Part shown: positions 24,481 to 35,726 of the stretch, in pieces
Numbering within the stretch: the first letter of the stretch is position 1
How the letters are laid out: each line of letters opens with the position of its first letter
NCBI GenBank assembly: GCA_017311185.1
Contig: JAESUZ010001071.1
Location: 558,001-622,000 of the forward strand
Direction: 5' to 3'
DNA from: Proteles cristata cristata
Taxonomy: Eukaryota > Chordata > Mammalia > Carnivora > Hyaenidae
DNA: 64,000 nucleotides
The notes under the pieces: model-generated
Told to the model about the DNA's origin: nothing
The model's input: only the letters and a program-made list of their open reading frames with translations
Database searches by the model: none
Made by a program: the position numbers and the translations under genes

Positions 24481-25889
24481 GCAGAGTGCTATGGGCAGGG
24501 GAAATGATGAGAATACTATATGGAAGTCACATTATGGATATGATATGAGTCTAAACTAAGGTGATGACAAAATTGCAAAAAGTAAGAGAGCAATGCATCA
24601 AAGTTTATGAAGGCTACTTTCCAAAACTGTCAATTTATTATATGTTAGTGTAAGGGAGGGGCAGAGAACATAACTAGTAATTATAATAATATGGCATCTG
24701 GCTTCCAGTAGCCATTCTGGATGGGGAAACAATTTATAAGTGTCATAATATAACTTTATTACATTATAGCTTTTTGTCTCATTTTTTATCAACATCTATT
24801 TCATAAATAAAAAGCATATGATCGATTACATGGTGGAGAATGGTAAAGATTATGTCTATTCTCCAAACTGAAAGAACCCCGTGGCTGTCAAATTTACAAA
24901 TAACTGATGCATTTGACCAGATGACTAGTTTTGCTTTTTTGATATTCAGTGAATTCATTGTCTATTGATCAATCACATCATCTTTGAGTACGTATAAAAA
25001 ACATGTCTAATATAGATATCAGGGTGATGGTAATTATAATAAAAGTTTGTTTTTGTTAGGTTTAATAAATCCATAATCATAATTTTCTGAAGTCATGATT
25101 AAGGCTGTCATTCTTCACTTCTCACATTTGATATTCTTCCTGTACTCTATGGAATATTCAGGATTTAGATCTATTCCTATTCATCACAGAATCTTGACAA
25201 GGCATCCTATTCTTGCTTATTTTATTTGGTCCTAGTAATTCTTTAACCATGAATCTAAAATGCACTTTTTAGAACCACATGTGGCCCTCATCATCTAAGA
25301 TTTGAGAAGAATCTTTGAACACTTACAAATTTTAGACATTAGACTTTTCCTTCAATCATTTCCTGGGTGAGATATTTGACTTTGGCTTTATTCTCTTTCT
25401 AAAGACTAAAAGAGGAACTCAGCCTATATACTGGTTTTGGTAATCTGATATCTAAAGAGGGGGAAAATACTTTCCTGCTTATACCACATGTAATTTAACT
25501 AGCAATATGAAAAGTAAGTAGCAGAAATTTTGTTCTTAAAAAGAACTGTTTCTGATTTGAAATCTGTTTCATGAGTTACCAAGCCATGGGTTGTTTTGTG
25601 GAAATTTTAGTAGTTTTATATTTTAATATGTTACAACATAAAATTAGATCAAATGAAATGTTCAATTCTCTTCCTAACATGTGATTGATTTCAATTTCTT
25701 GCATTTTTTTCTTTTATTGACATTAGTAAAAATAAGGTAGATGCTTTATTTATTGGAGGAAGAATATTTACTGGTGTCAACTGTATTTGTCCATTAAAAC
25801 TGTTCATTTCTCCACAGCTTGTTCTTAAGACTTGACCTGTTTTGTAATGCTCATGAAATTCAAGTCATATAGACATTCAGTTCATAAAA
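24481..25889. other. AT-rich unassigned stretch
   Basis: No repeat or gene recognised. The frames are very short. Confidence 0.4.
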
Positions 25890-26150
25890 GATGTGTTGAA
25901 CAATGCTATGTCTCAGAAGCTATGCTAGGTGCTACAGAGATGCAAATATGGATGCAAACATTATTTGCTTTCAGGCATCTTAAATTCTAATACTGTAACA
26001 AATACACAAACAGAGCTGAACAGAGTCAGAGAGTGCTATGAAAGTTAATCCAATAATCATAATTTCTTGGTAGTGGGCAGGATTGAGGAAATGCTTATTA
26101 CACAGAAGTGACAAGGTTTTCGGGTAAGGTTTAGAAGGTAGAGATGGAAA
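25890..26150 (-). mobile_element. L2 LINE fragment
   Basis: Antisense L2 order: 'gctatgctaggtgctacagagatgcaaat', 'aggcatcttaaattctaat', 'agagtgctatgaaag', 'ggaaatgcttattacacagaagtgac', 'gggtaaggtttagaagg'. Confidence 0.55.
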
Positions 26151-27044
26151 AATAAAGCAAATAAGGGGGAAAATAAGTAAAAATGTGATTTAAAAAGTAC
26201 AAAAAATAAAAGTTTAAAAAATGGTCTAAGCATTTCATTTGGATTTTTTTAAGGGAAAGTGCTGAAGTCTCATTTTTAAGGGTTGGAAAATCTGACAAGT
26301 TTTAGAAACAGATCTATTTGATGTTGTTACAATAAAACATCTGAACAGTTAAGTAAAGTTTTATTTATCTCCTGGATATTTGCTTACCTGCAAAGACAAC
26401 TTTAACCATTAAATTTATCAACTTCATGGCTATAATGTAGTGATATTTTTATTGTATTCCCCAACCTTTTTCATTCTCCTCTCAAAAGAATAATATTAAA
26501 GCTCACACCTAAAAAACAATGTTCAGCAATCCTACAATGTAAGGATAGTACTCATTATTTCATCATATAAATGTTCTAGTAACCCATATTACATGTAACT
26601 CCAACTTTAACATAATAAAGTAAAAACTCACTATCTTTGTAATTGATGCATTGTTGGATTTACAAAACAATTGACTGTATGATATCAGCAAGAATGAAAG
26701 TCTATTTGTCTTCTAGGAATAATGAGATACTAGAAATGTATTATAATGTTCTTTAAAAAATTCCAAACCTAAAATTTTCTTCCTCTACACTATGTATGAG
26801 CTATAGGTCTTCCTACTACTTTGATAGATGGAGAAATTTACTCAACAATAATGCCAGCCCTATGACTAGACATATGAAACCACATACTCACATGGTAAGA
26901 CTGAATGATGCTTTTGAAAGATAGCAAAAAAAACAGTGCATTTCCTTTGGCTGTGTCTTTGAAAAATGTATCTTATTGATCAGAGATCACAAACTCTTTT
27001 GAGGACAAACTATTAAATCCCCCTGCATCTAGAATATACAAAAC
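26151..27044. other. AT-rich unassigned stretch
   Basis: No exon, RNA gene or repeat recognised. Confidence 0.4.
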
Positions 27045-27440
27045 GTATTTATTGAAAATCTATTTTGTGATAGGCACTATTCCAGGTCTTCAGAATACAG
27101 TATGCACAAAATCTGCAAATTCTTCCCCCACCAAAGTGGAGAAAGATAAAAATATAAGTAAAAATAGTAGAATCATTTTAGGAGTGGAGGTTGGAGGCAG
27201 GGTTGGGGAGAGAAGAGGTGTTGCCAAGAGATATAACAGTAAGTGCAAGACTGAACTCTGGTGATTTACGGAAACAGAGGGGAGAGCTGTTTGACGGGAA
27301 TAGGGAGTCAGAGAAATATATGTGTTCAGGTTAGAATTTGGAGGAAATAGTAAAGAAATTGGAGTTTATTCTAATGTCAATGAGAAGGTATTTGAAGAAT
27401 AGAAGCCAACTAGTAATATGACCTGTTTGATAGCAGGTAC
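27045..27440 (-). mobile_element. L2 LINE fragment
   Basis: Begins with GTATTTATTGAAAATCTATT and 'ggcactattccaggtcttcagaatac', the antisense L2 3' end, and continues to 'ggagtttattctaatgtcaatgagaaggtatttgaag'. That last phrase is antisense to the stretch before the conserved L2 3' landmark. The 70-codon plus frame within is not coding. Confidence 0.6.
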
Positions 27441-28445
27441 TCAACTTTGCAGGAAAAACATAACAATACAATTAAATCTTCCTTATGTTTATGTTTTATA
27501 TTATATTGATGCTTTATTTTATATTTTAATTAAGTGTTTAAGTGAACTCTGCCTGTGATTATACTAAAGCATGACTGACCAGTTGTCTTTCATACTAACA
27601 TTTGGTCAGGATTCTCATTTCACAGAATAACTGATCTGAAATAGTTGTAAAAACATTCTTATTAGTATTCAATTATAATGTTGGATTCACTTAAGTATTC
27701 ACATTAATGTCATAACACATTTAATAAAATTTTCATACCTACTATATATGGATATTATAATTTCTGAAGGGTTGGTCCAAGAATTTCAGAGTCTAGAGGT
27801 GGCAAAACTTGCACAGGACATAAGAGTGACCAAAAGAAACTAGAAATGAAATTTATTGCATTTTAACTGAAGAAATATAATGTGACTTTATGTACCCTTT
27901 AAATTCTTTTCTTGTTTTATTTGTTGTTCCTAACAACAATAGAAAGTAAGAAATGAATTTCATGCTGTGAAGGATGGCAAGTTCAGAGTTGCATCCAAAT
28001 AACAAAATGGTATACCACACGCAAAGCACAGTGTTAATAGAGTTCATATGAAATATATCTGCTTTATTGATTAACATACATTTGTTTATCCTTCCTTTGG
28101 TGAAGTCATCCTCATTTCTTACTCAAGATAGTTTATGCCTTGCCACTCCAATATACTAAAATTAGCTCTTAATTCTGCAGCTCTAATTCCAGTATGGATA
28201 TTTGGATGACTTTGACGATAATCATTTCCAGAGTACCTATGAGAGTGTGATGGCTACAGCACGTGTGAATTATCTTTATTTTACACAAAGGACTATGATC
28301 CCTGCCATATTAGGCCTCCTATTCCCCACAGCTGTGGCCACTTGTGTCCCATACATAGGTCAAAAGCTAACTCAGGCTCTGAAATTAATCTTTTCCTAAT
28401 CCAGGGGAATTTAAACTTTAATAAATAAAATCTGAGCAGGCTGGA
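27441..28445. other. unassigned stretch with a 65-codon frame
   Basis: AT-rich. The frame 28202-28399 (plus) has an acidic start (MDDFDDNHFQ) and a hydrophobic middle (IPAILGLLFP), followed 25 bases later by AATAAATAAA. I do not recognise it, and the size is within chance expectation. Confidence 0.4.
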
Positions 28446-28950
28446 TGCCAGAGTCTAGCTCCAGCTGGTCCAGGGGTCCCTGAAGGATGGATGGTGTCGG
28501 CAAGAGAGAGTGAGAGGGCCCTGAGCTTCTCTCTGATCACCAGGCAGACATCTCTGACTTGTTAGTCTCGGTGTCTTTATTTATAGGTCAAATGATAACA
28601 TGGCATCAGAAAATGGAATTTTTACAATGGATAGTTCTCTGTGATGAGATGCTTTGGAAAGTGTACAGCAACAGGTTTACAGAAGTATTCTTGCAGAACT
28701 ACCCCAATTATAGTGAGGTTGAGTAACTAAGAAAATAACAGGATGTTCTTAGTGAAAAACAGGATCACATACACATTTTAATAACACTAAAATTAAGTTA
28801 TAGGTTAAGTGGTAGGTATCTTATCCATCCTCATCACAGCTGCCAGGGGAAGGCAAGGTGTTTGTGGAATGTAGGCCTTAGGGAAGGACTGCTATACATC
28901 GCCAGTTAGCAAAGGTGTATGTAGTAACTTATGTTCTGCCCTTATCTGTT
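28446..28950 (-). mobile_element. ERV 3' LTR, betaretrovirus-like
   Basis: Read on the minus strand, the right half has TATAAATAAAGACACCGAGA (AATAAA at 28576-28581). This is followed by about 125 bases of CT- and CA-rich U5-like sequence ending ACTCTGGCA at 28446. It lies directly downstream of a retroviral env fragment on the same strand, as a 3' LTR should. The 5' edge is not resolved (no clear TG found), and no matching target duplication can be checked because the provirus is truncated. The family is inferred from env and the polyadenylation context. Confidence 0.6.
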
Positions 28951-28958
28951 CCTTCTCT

Positions 28959-29522
28959 CTAAGTTAGGCTCTTTGTCTCCGGGCAAGACTTAATTGTCCA
29001 GTTATATTCCTTATGGCACTGGAGGGCCAACCATACCTTTAAAGAGTTTAGCTCATTTCCAATGCATAGAATAACCTCTTCAAGTGCATTTACTTTTGTG
29101 TCTAGTTTTTTGTTTATGATTTCTTGAACAGCTAGGGCATGAGAAACATTTTTGGTTAGTTGATTTACATGTTGAGCTATATGAACGTTTTGGACATACA
29201 ACAGAATTGTACATGGAAAGTCCAGTCTTTTATGAGTAAGGGTCATTAGCCTGTTTATAGCTCAAGGGAAAGTATGGAAGAAAATAGGACCTGCTGGAGA
29301 CAAGATGTCTATTCCCATAATCACAAAGGAAGAAGTTCCCACAATAAGTTCCTCACAAGGTGCAATCATTGTACCAGGGCCAGAATAAGGGGACAAATCA
29401 CTCCCAATACCAATCAACAAGGTGCCTTGGGGGTTGGTGCTCAAGCAGAAATAATTGAGTGGGGGTGGATATCTGTTATCATCTAACGCAATAGGCTGTG
29501 AAAACTTACCTTCACCTCCCAA
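28959..29522 (-). pseudogene. env: endogenous betaretrovirus env remnant
   Basis: One reading frame of about 188 codons runs from 29522 to 28959 with a single internal stop near 29262-29264. Its second part (28959-29246) contains the heptad-like segment VNALEEVILCIGNELNSLK followed by LALQCHKEYNW. This resembles the coiled-coil and cysteine region of the transmembrane subunit of betaretroviral (ERV-K class) envelopes. The first part has a Cys-x3-LIVG segment that loosely fits the SU C-terminal region. The SU/TM cleavage motif, fusion peptide, membrane anchor and cytoplasmic tail are not visible, so there are deletions as well as the stop. It cannot make a working envelope. No gag, pro or pol was found at higher coordinates in this window. 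Confidence 0.6.
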
Positions 29523-30909
29523 GGAGTTTTCTCGACTAGTGGTTCAGAATGGCTCCCAACAACCAGAGTACTTCCTACTTAGCAACCAAGATCTATTAAT
29601 TCAAGAATCTTTTTTCTTATTCCTATGACTGGACCTTGACCTTCTACTTACTTCTAATAACAACCTGCTTTTTGTTCTAATGAAGAGATTTATCTTCCTG
29701 AAAAATAACCAGAAACTCAGTTATTCCAAAATATCTCTCTGATTATTAGGACTACCAAATTCTCTCCTTTTCATGTTTTTCCACCCCTGGTAAATGATTT
29801 TTTTTTTCACTAACAAAGTGAAGCATCTGAAAATCTATAGGTAAGAGCCTTTATAAACATTGCTTCCTAAGAGAATATGTTAGCAAAGTTATCATATATT
29901 CTAGAACTTCTTAGGTCATTCTCAGATGGATACTAGGCTTGAAAATTATTTTCTACATGAAAGGGGAATATTACACTTGGCAAGGGCTGACCAATATACA
30001 CAGGATGTAGAAGGAAGACATTGGTCCAACTGGGGAACAGCACCTGGAGGAGAGGTGCCTCTTGCACGCTTTAAGAGTGACTACAGCTGCTGCTTGAGTG
30101 ACTTCAAAAAATACAGGAAACAGAGGAGAGAATGATGTAATGTTCAGCCATGTCTCCATGGAGGAGCATATCAGACATGATTTGTTCCAAACCACCTGTA
30201 CAAATAGGCTCCAGGTAGGCTTATCTATTTGCCCAAAGGATAGGAAAAAATTTAACACCAAGACTGCCAAAAAAAAGAATAAATTTTTGAGGCTTTTCTA
30301 ATGAGTATATGGGAGACTGAATTGTTAAAAGATGTTGGCTCAACAGAAAGTATCAAACTCTAAAGTGAAGGAATATATTACAAGCACATGCTTCATTAGA
30401 GGTACATTTCTTCCTTCCTTCTTGTCAACTTGCCACTTTTTTCTCAAATCTGGTCCCCTTCTCTCCTTATTCTCTGATGCACTGAAGATACCTAATAATG
30501 CAACTGACAGGCAGCATAGAGGAGCCATATTTGAAATTGGCTTGCATAGCTGCATTAATGGAGTATCATTAAAAGCCCTAATCAGGACACAGATTCTTTA
30601 CCAGCCTTTTCTCTCACTACCTCACATCCCCCTTTTACTCATATATGCACTCCTAGTATCTTTGGGTGTTTTCCACTTCAAGTATCTACAATCACCCAGA
30701 CCTGTGAAGAGTCTCACAAAGGTACAGATAGCAGAACTCATAAACAATCATGGAAATCTGTAAACATGACCAGGAAAAACAAATGAGTCTTAAAAGGCTT
30801 TGACTTGAAACTTAAGTCAGTCTCTGTTATAGGTTAATTTTGATTTCTGAAAATTTACACTTTAAGATAGCGTATTAAACCAGATCCATTGTTTTTACTT
30901 TCTAACCTC
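29523..30909. other. unassigned stretch beside the ERV
   Basis: Possibly further decayed ERV sequence on the minus strand, but unproven. Frame 29971-30270 (minus, 99 codons) is hydrophobic and Cys-rich with no family I can name. Frame 30332-30763 (plus, 143 codons) is the longest unexplained frame in the window. It has no motif, no start context and no splice structure. Confidence 0.35.
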
Positions 30910-30995
30910 TGTTGTGGACTTCTTATTTAGCTCTGTATTCCAAATACCTAGAATAGGTACTGGGCCATAGTAAACTTAGTATCCAATAGAATGAA
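30910..30995 (+). mobile_element. L2/MIR 3' tail fragment (weak)
   Basis: 'ctctgtattccaaatacctagaataggtactgggccatagtaaac' follows the L2 3' end ('ccagcgcctagaacagtgcctggcacatag'). Confidence 0.4.
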
Positions 30996-31379
30996 ATTGA
31001 AGCGCAAATTATTTAAAAATATATTTTGCTTTCACTTTTATTTCATTTTCAATACTAAAAATATCTCCTGTAGCAGCTAGCTCATAAAGAGCAAAGTGAA
31101 TTATAGATTTGAGTTGTTTCCCAGACAATTTGGGCATCTTCCTCTCTCTCCCCTTCCCTCCCTCATAAAATGCACAAAATTAAAATAATTCTCTTTAAAT
31201 CTCCCTTTATTTTTTTTTACACAGACATATTAAGGGAGAGTTCAGTGTTCATACACCCTGAGAGAAATAATACCTTAGATTTAGCGAATGGCAAATATAA
31301 GGCAAAAAAAAAAACCTAAAAACCCCCAAAAAAAACCCCTACATGTGAAAAAGTAATCACGATAAAAACTACACCCTAT

Positions 31380-32560
31380 GTATGTTCAAAGGCTACCTAC
31401 AGAGATGATTCCTTGACCGTTTGTGACGTAAGAGTACAGTCTAGTTCCTACAGGGACAGTTAGGAGATGAGCATCTGGCTTGAGCACAAGGAAACATTTT
31501 ATACTGCCATGAAGGATGACTTTGAATGGAGACTGCAGCTCGCACGTAGCAGCACTCAGCACAAGGAGTGAGGATGGACTGGGGCATGGAGGGGAGAGGA
31601 AAGTGATATCAGGCAGAGGGACTGCACCCACGGAGGCCAGCAGCTCTGCATATGTAGAGAGATGCGGCCAGCGCTGTGGGGCTAACATTTGTAATACCAA
31701 GCACCAAGCACAGCAGTAAGGATAGAGCAGTCAGTGTGTCATCGTAATTGTTTGTGTAAAGCTTAGGCCAGAAAAGGCGGCTAAAGTCCCAAGACCCCTT
31801 CACAGGGCTTGCCTCAGAATCAGACCACACTCACACACAAAGAGCTACCCACACCGCCTGTTTCCAGAGATTGGAAGGGTTGTTTCTTACCTCAACCTTT
31901 CCCCTTTGTCACACTGCATTCTACTTTAAATACAAGTATTAGAGACTCATCAGAGAGTCTTCTTTAAAATAAACAATAGCAGCAACAAAACACTTTTCAG
32001 AGCATAGAGTATTGAATTTACCTGCCCATCAATCACATTTCTCTTCCCAGCTCACGATGGAAAGGAGGAGAGGAATGATCTTAGAGGCCGAGACCCTGGC
32101 TGCAGAGGCAGTCCGGGAGAGGTGGCGTAGAATGGGTGAACAAAGTCCAGGCTGCATTCACGCCCACAAGCAGACATAGGAACCCGGGACAAAAGGGCAC
32201 AAGTAATCACAGCGGGGGGTGGGGGGGTGATGGGGTAGGGGATAGACGCACACCAACAGGTGAGGTCAATTAAAGAGGGCACACAATACAAACTGATTTA
32301 GAAAGTGTCTATTCATGCTGATTCTGAGTCTTGTGAAAATTTCCGTGCATTATACAAAAGTGCTTGGGACAGAGCGACTTTCCTCGGAGCACATGCTCTC
32401 TCAGTGCAGAAAGGCCTTGGGAGATCTGGCAGCCAAGACTGTAAATTCCTGAATGTCCACTTTGAGATTATGGTTTTATTCCTGCGTTTGATCTTACCTT
32501 CTCCATTGTGTCGGAGACAAGGATGCTTTTAGGGCAAGGTCTATACTGCTTTCCACAGAA
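31380..32560. promoter_or_regulatory. CpG-enriched repeat-free block, possible regulatory DNA
   Basis: Contains at least 15-20 CpG dinucleotides in about 1.2 kb, while most of the window has one or two per kilobase outside young SINEs. It includes a CRE-like TGACGTAA near 31422 and a G-quadruplex motif at 32214-32241. No interspersed repeat was recognised in it. Frames up to 104 codons on both strands overlap antisense and look like by-products of the higher GC. The regulatory role is inference; a diverged GC-rich repeat is the alternative. Confidence 0.3.
32214..32241 (+). other. G-quadruplex motif
   Basis: Four G runs of lengths 6, 7, 4 and 4, separated by T, TGAT and TA. This fits the G3+N1-7 rule for an intramolecular quadruplex. 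Confidence 0.8.
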
Positions 32561-32574
32561 ACCCCTCCTGGAGC

Positions 32575-32805
32575 CATGATTGCGGCCACTGGAGTTTTGG
32601 CTTTGATACAGATCAGCTGTGTGATCTTAAATCAGGTAGCTTAAGCATTTTGTGCCTCAGTCTCCTCATTTGTAAAGTGGGAAACATAGCAGTGCTTTTC
32701 TCACAAGGCTGTTGGAAGAGTAAGTGGTTTTAATACTTACAAAGTCTTTGGAAGAGTGTCTGACGTGGAGTAAGTGCTGTAGAAGTGTTAGGTGTTGTCA
32801 TTTTA
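32575..32805 (+). mobile_element. MIR SINE, nearly full length
   Basis: 'cagctgtgtgatcttaaatcagg', 'gtgcctcagtctcctcatttgtaaagtggg', 'cacaaggctgttggaagagtaag' and 'gagtaagtgctgtagaagtgtt' cover the sense MIR from the tRNA-related part to the 3' tail. Best-preserved MIR in the window. Confidence 0.8.
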
Positions 32806-33037
32806 CCCAAAAGTTGCAAAAATAAAAGGAGGAACATGAGTGAAACTAGCCAGCATTCTTATGTGACTCTTACTGAAAAAAAAAATTTAACAAAGAAAGA
32901 TGATTTTTTTTAATTTTAGCTACTTTTAAATGTCATACATACCCCCAAGCCAGTAACTTAACATAATAACATTTTAAAAGATGATTCTTGGCCACTCAAG
33001 CCTTACCTTATGTTGTGGTGCTCTAAACATTAGTGCA

Positions 33038-33225
33038 GGGTGCCTGAGTGGCTCAGTCGCTTAGGGGTCTGATTCTTGATTTATACTCAGGTTCTACTTC
33101 CGCATGGGGCTCTGCGCTGAGGGTGCAAGCCTGCCTGGGATTCCCTCCCTTTCTCTCCCTCTCTCCCACTCATGTGCTCTCCCTCTCTCTCTCAAAAATA
33201 AATAAATAAGCATTTGAAAAAAAAG
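33038..33225 (+). mobile_element. SINEC with internal deletion
   Basis: GGGTGCCTGAGTGGCTCAGT head, then a jump from ACTCAGGTTCT to CGCATGGGGCTCTGCGCTGA. The usual ATGATCTCA..GGTTCGAG segment (B box) is missing. Tail CAAAAATAAATAAATAAG. Target duplication TTAGTGCA at 33030-33037 and 33226-33233. Confidence 0.92.
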
Positions 33226-33602
33226 TTAGTGCAAGCAAACCCAAAAGATAATTAAAGAAAAACAAACAAAAATAGGATCATGGCTCCATTACCAACTTCT
33301 ACTCTGTCTGAAAGTGAGTTAATAGAATAACCATAGTTCAACTCCCTTAAGGTGACAACAGATGCCTTATTATTGATTTCTATTTTAAATTGTATTGAAT
33401 TCTCCCTCAGGAGAGTCATTATACCTTTTCTTGCCAGCAGGAAATACCCCCATCCCATTGTGACTCAGGAGGCCACAAATGAGGTTGGGAAATGTGTCTG
33501 CGTTTGTCAATTTGCTCTGCCAATTGTGTGTTGTGATGGAGTTCTGATAGAGGTGGCCTGAATTGTAGGCCCTTCCACCTCCCCAAGCTGAATTAGTCAG
33601 CA

Positions 33603-34277
33603 CACATCATCCCTTCATCTCCACTGCTCTGTAGGGGACAGTTTCCAAGACCACCAGAGAATGCCTGAAACCATGTAGTACCCAAAACTCTATAGTAAAG
33701 TCTTGGAATGCAAGTAACTTGTTCTACGAGTGTTCTGAAAGCCAAGAAACAATTCTGATAAATTTTAATTTGATAAACGAGCGATGTCTTGAAATATAAG
33801 CAGTGCATGACACCTGACTGTTGCATGATCACAACTGAGCCATGTTTCTTGAAATTCGCTTTGATATACAAGTGCTTCGATTACAAGTATGTTTCTGGGA
33901 TGAATTATGTTTGCAAAGCAAGATTTTATTGTATATGTTTTCCCCCTTTACATGAATACCTATAATATAGTTTAATTTACAAATTAGGCACAGGAAAAAT
34001 TAGCAGCAATAACTAATAATAAAATAGAATTATAAAAAATACTGCAATAAATGTGGTCTCTCTCAAAATACCTTATATTGCTATACTCACCCTTCCTGTG
34101 ATGGTGTAAAATGAGAAACTGTCTATGTGATGAGTTGGTGCAAGATCAATAATGTTAGGCAACTACTGACCTTCTGACTATGTGTCAAAAAAGGATCATC
34201 TACTTTCTAAATGTAATTGACAGTGGGTCACCAAAACTGCAAAAAGGGAAATCATGGATAAGGAGAGATGACTGTAC
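33603..34277. mobile_element. Tigger-like (pogo) non-autonomous DNA transposon, nested
   Basis: Left end CACATCATCCCTTCATCTCC and the reverse complement of the right end (CAGTCATCTCTCCTTATCC) are inverted repeats. Inner landmarks TAGGGGACAGTTTCCAAGAC, AATTTACAAATTAGGCACAG and 'aatgtggtctctctcaaaata' are those of a Tigger-type short element. It is interrupted by a second element at about 33700-33930. No transposase frame is present. Confidence 0.6.
33700..33930. mobile_element. second DNA transposon nested in the Tigger-like element
   Basis: Begins AAAGTCTTGGAATGCAAG and ends TTTGCAAAGCAAGATTTTA, an imperfect inverted pair, next to TA dinucleotides as expected for the Tc1/mariner/pogo group. 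Inner 'gataaacgagcgatgtcttg' and 'gctttgatatacaagtgcttcgattacaag' belong to an old mammalian short element that I cannot name with certainty. Confidence 0.5.
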
Positions 34278-34365
34278 ATCTACTTTCCTCATTTATAAAA
34301 TGACAAGCCTTATTAGATGATCCCAAAGGTCCCTTTCAACACAGGAACTCTGTAATTCCAAGCTC
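34268..34365 (+). mobile_element. MIR3-like fragment
   Basis: 'ctttcctcatttataaaatgac' then 'attagatgatcccaaaggtccctttcaacacaggaactctgtaattcc', the MIR3-type 3' extension. Confidence 0.6.
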
Positions 34366-34649
34366 AGAGAGAAATTTAGGACCATTTGCTTAGATATGAC
34401 TTGAGAGACCAAAGAGACTTTGGCAGAAGAGAGGCTGATTTAGCTGTATTTTTCTATATTTTAAAGTTTGCAGTCAAGTCCTCAAAGCTTTTACCTGTCC
34501 CAATAAATTCCAATAATTTGCCAGACTTCTCTCTGAGTTCTTCTCACTTTTGTCTGAACTCCCATTGCACAGTGTCATTGATTCTGACTTTTATTGATTG
34601 GATTGTTGTTATCATAAAGATAGTGCATGCATTTTATACAAGCAAATGA

Positions 34650-35590
34650 AACAGCCACAGCAGCTTCTTTCTTGACATGTCTCCAGAGGTAAGGGAAATA
34701 AAAACAAAAATGAACTATTGGGACCTCATCGAGATAAACAGCTTCTGCACAGAGAAAGAAATAATCAGCAAAACTAAAAGGCAACTGATGGAATGAGAGA
34801 AGATACTCACAAATGACAGATAAAGAGTTAGTATCCAAAGTCTGTAAAGAACTTATCAAACTCAACCACCCAAAACAAACAAACAAACAAACAAATAATC
34901 CAGTGAAGAAATGGGCAAAAGACATGAATAGAACTTCTCCAAAGAAGACATCCAAGTGGCTAACGGACACATGACAAAATGCTCAACATCACTCATCATC
35001 AGGGAAATACAGATCAAAACCACAATGAAATCCCATCTCACACCTGTCAGAATGGCTAAAATGAACAACTCATCAGTTGTTGATCAGTAACAACAGATCT
35101 TGGCAGTGATATGGAGAAAGAGGAACCCTTTTGCACCGCTAGTGAGAATGCAAACTGGTACAGTCATTCTGAACAACAGTTTGGAGGTTCCTCAAAAAGT
35201 TAAAGACAGAACTTCCCTACCACTCAGCAATTGCACTACTAGGTATCTATCCAAGGGATAAAGCTGTGCTGATTCAAAGGGGCATATGCACTCCAGTGTT
35301 TATAGCAGCACTATTGACAGTGTTTATAGCTGAAGTATGAAAGAGGCCAAATGTCCATTGACTGATGAATGGATAAAGAAAATGTGTATATACACTTACA
35401 TACAATAGAATGTTAGTCAGCTATTAAAAAGACTGAAATCTTGCCATTTGCAACAATGTGGCTAGAACTAGAAATAAGCCAGTCAGAGAAAGGCAGATAT
35501 CATATGATTTCACTTGTATGAGGAATTTAAGATACAAAATGGATAAACATAAGGGAAGGGAAGGAAAATAATATAAAAACAGAGAGGGAG
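34650..35590 (+). mobile_element. 5'-truncated L1 (carnivoran type), part 1
   Basis: Same element type as at 17.2-18.4 kb: ACATGTCTCCAGAGGTAAGG, 'gagataaacagcttctgcacag', 'ccagtgaagaaatgggcaaaag', 'catcactcatcatcaggg', 'gcaattgcactactaggtatc', ATCATATGATTTCACTTGTA. ORF2 is broken by indels, including an expanded (CAAA)n at about 34876-34895. The antisense frames 34575-34970 and 34862-35068 (minus) are shadows. A SINE interrupts it at 35591. Confidence 0.92.
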
Positions 35591-35726
35591 GGGTACCTGG
35601 GTGGCTCAGCTGGTTAAGAGTCCAACTTCAGCTCAGGTCATGATCTCACAGTTCATGGAGCCTGCTTCAGATCATGTGCCTCTCTTTCTGCCCCTCACCC
35701 CAAATAAATAAACATTAAAAAAAAAA
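35591..35726 (+). mobile_element. short SINEC inserted in L1
   Basis: GGGTACCTGGGTGGCTCAGC head, then ATGATCTCACAGTTCATGG jumps directly to AGCCTGCTTCAGATC, so roughly 60 bases of the usual body are missing. Tail AAATAAATAAACATT plus A run. Target duplication AAAAACAGAGAG on both sides (about 35575-35586 and 35720-35733). Confidence 0.9.

Noticed and set aside
28202..28399. 65-codon frame followed by AATAAATAAA, possible retrocopy or small gene
   Set aside because: Not similar to any protein I know. No poly(A) tract or target duplication proves a retrocopy, and the length is within chance.
30332..30763. 143-codon plus-strand frame as a possible gene
   Set aside because: No recognisable family, motif, splice sites or promoter. 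One frame of this length by chance is plausible in 64 kb. Kept only as a low-interest check.
34575..34970. 131-codon minus-strand frame with hydrophobic segments
   Set aside because: Antisense of the second carnivoran L1.
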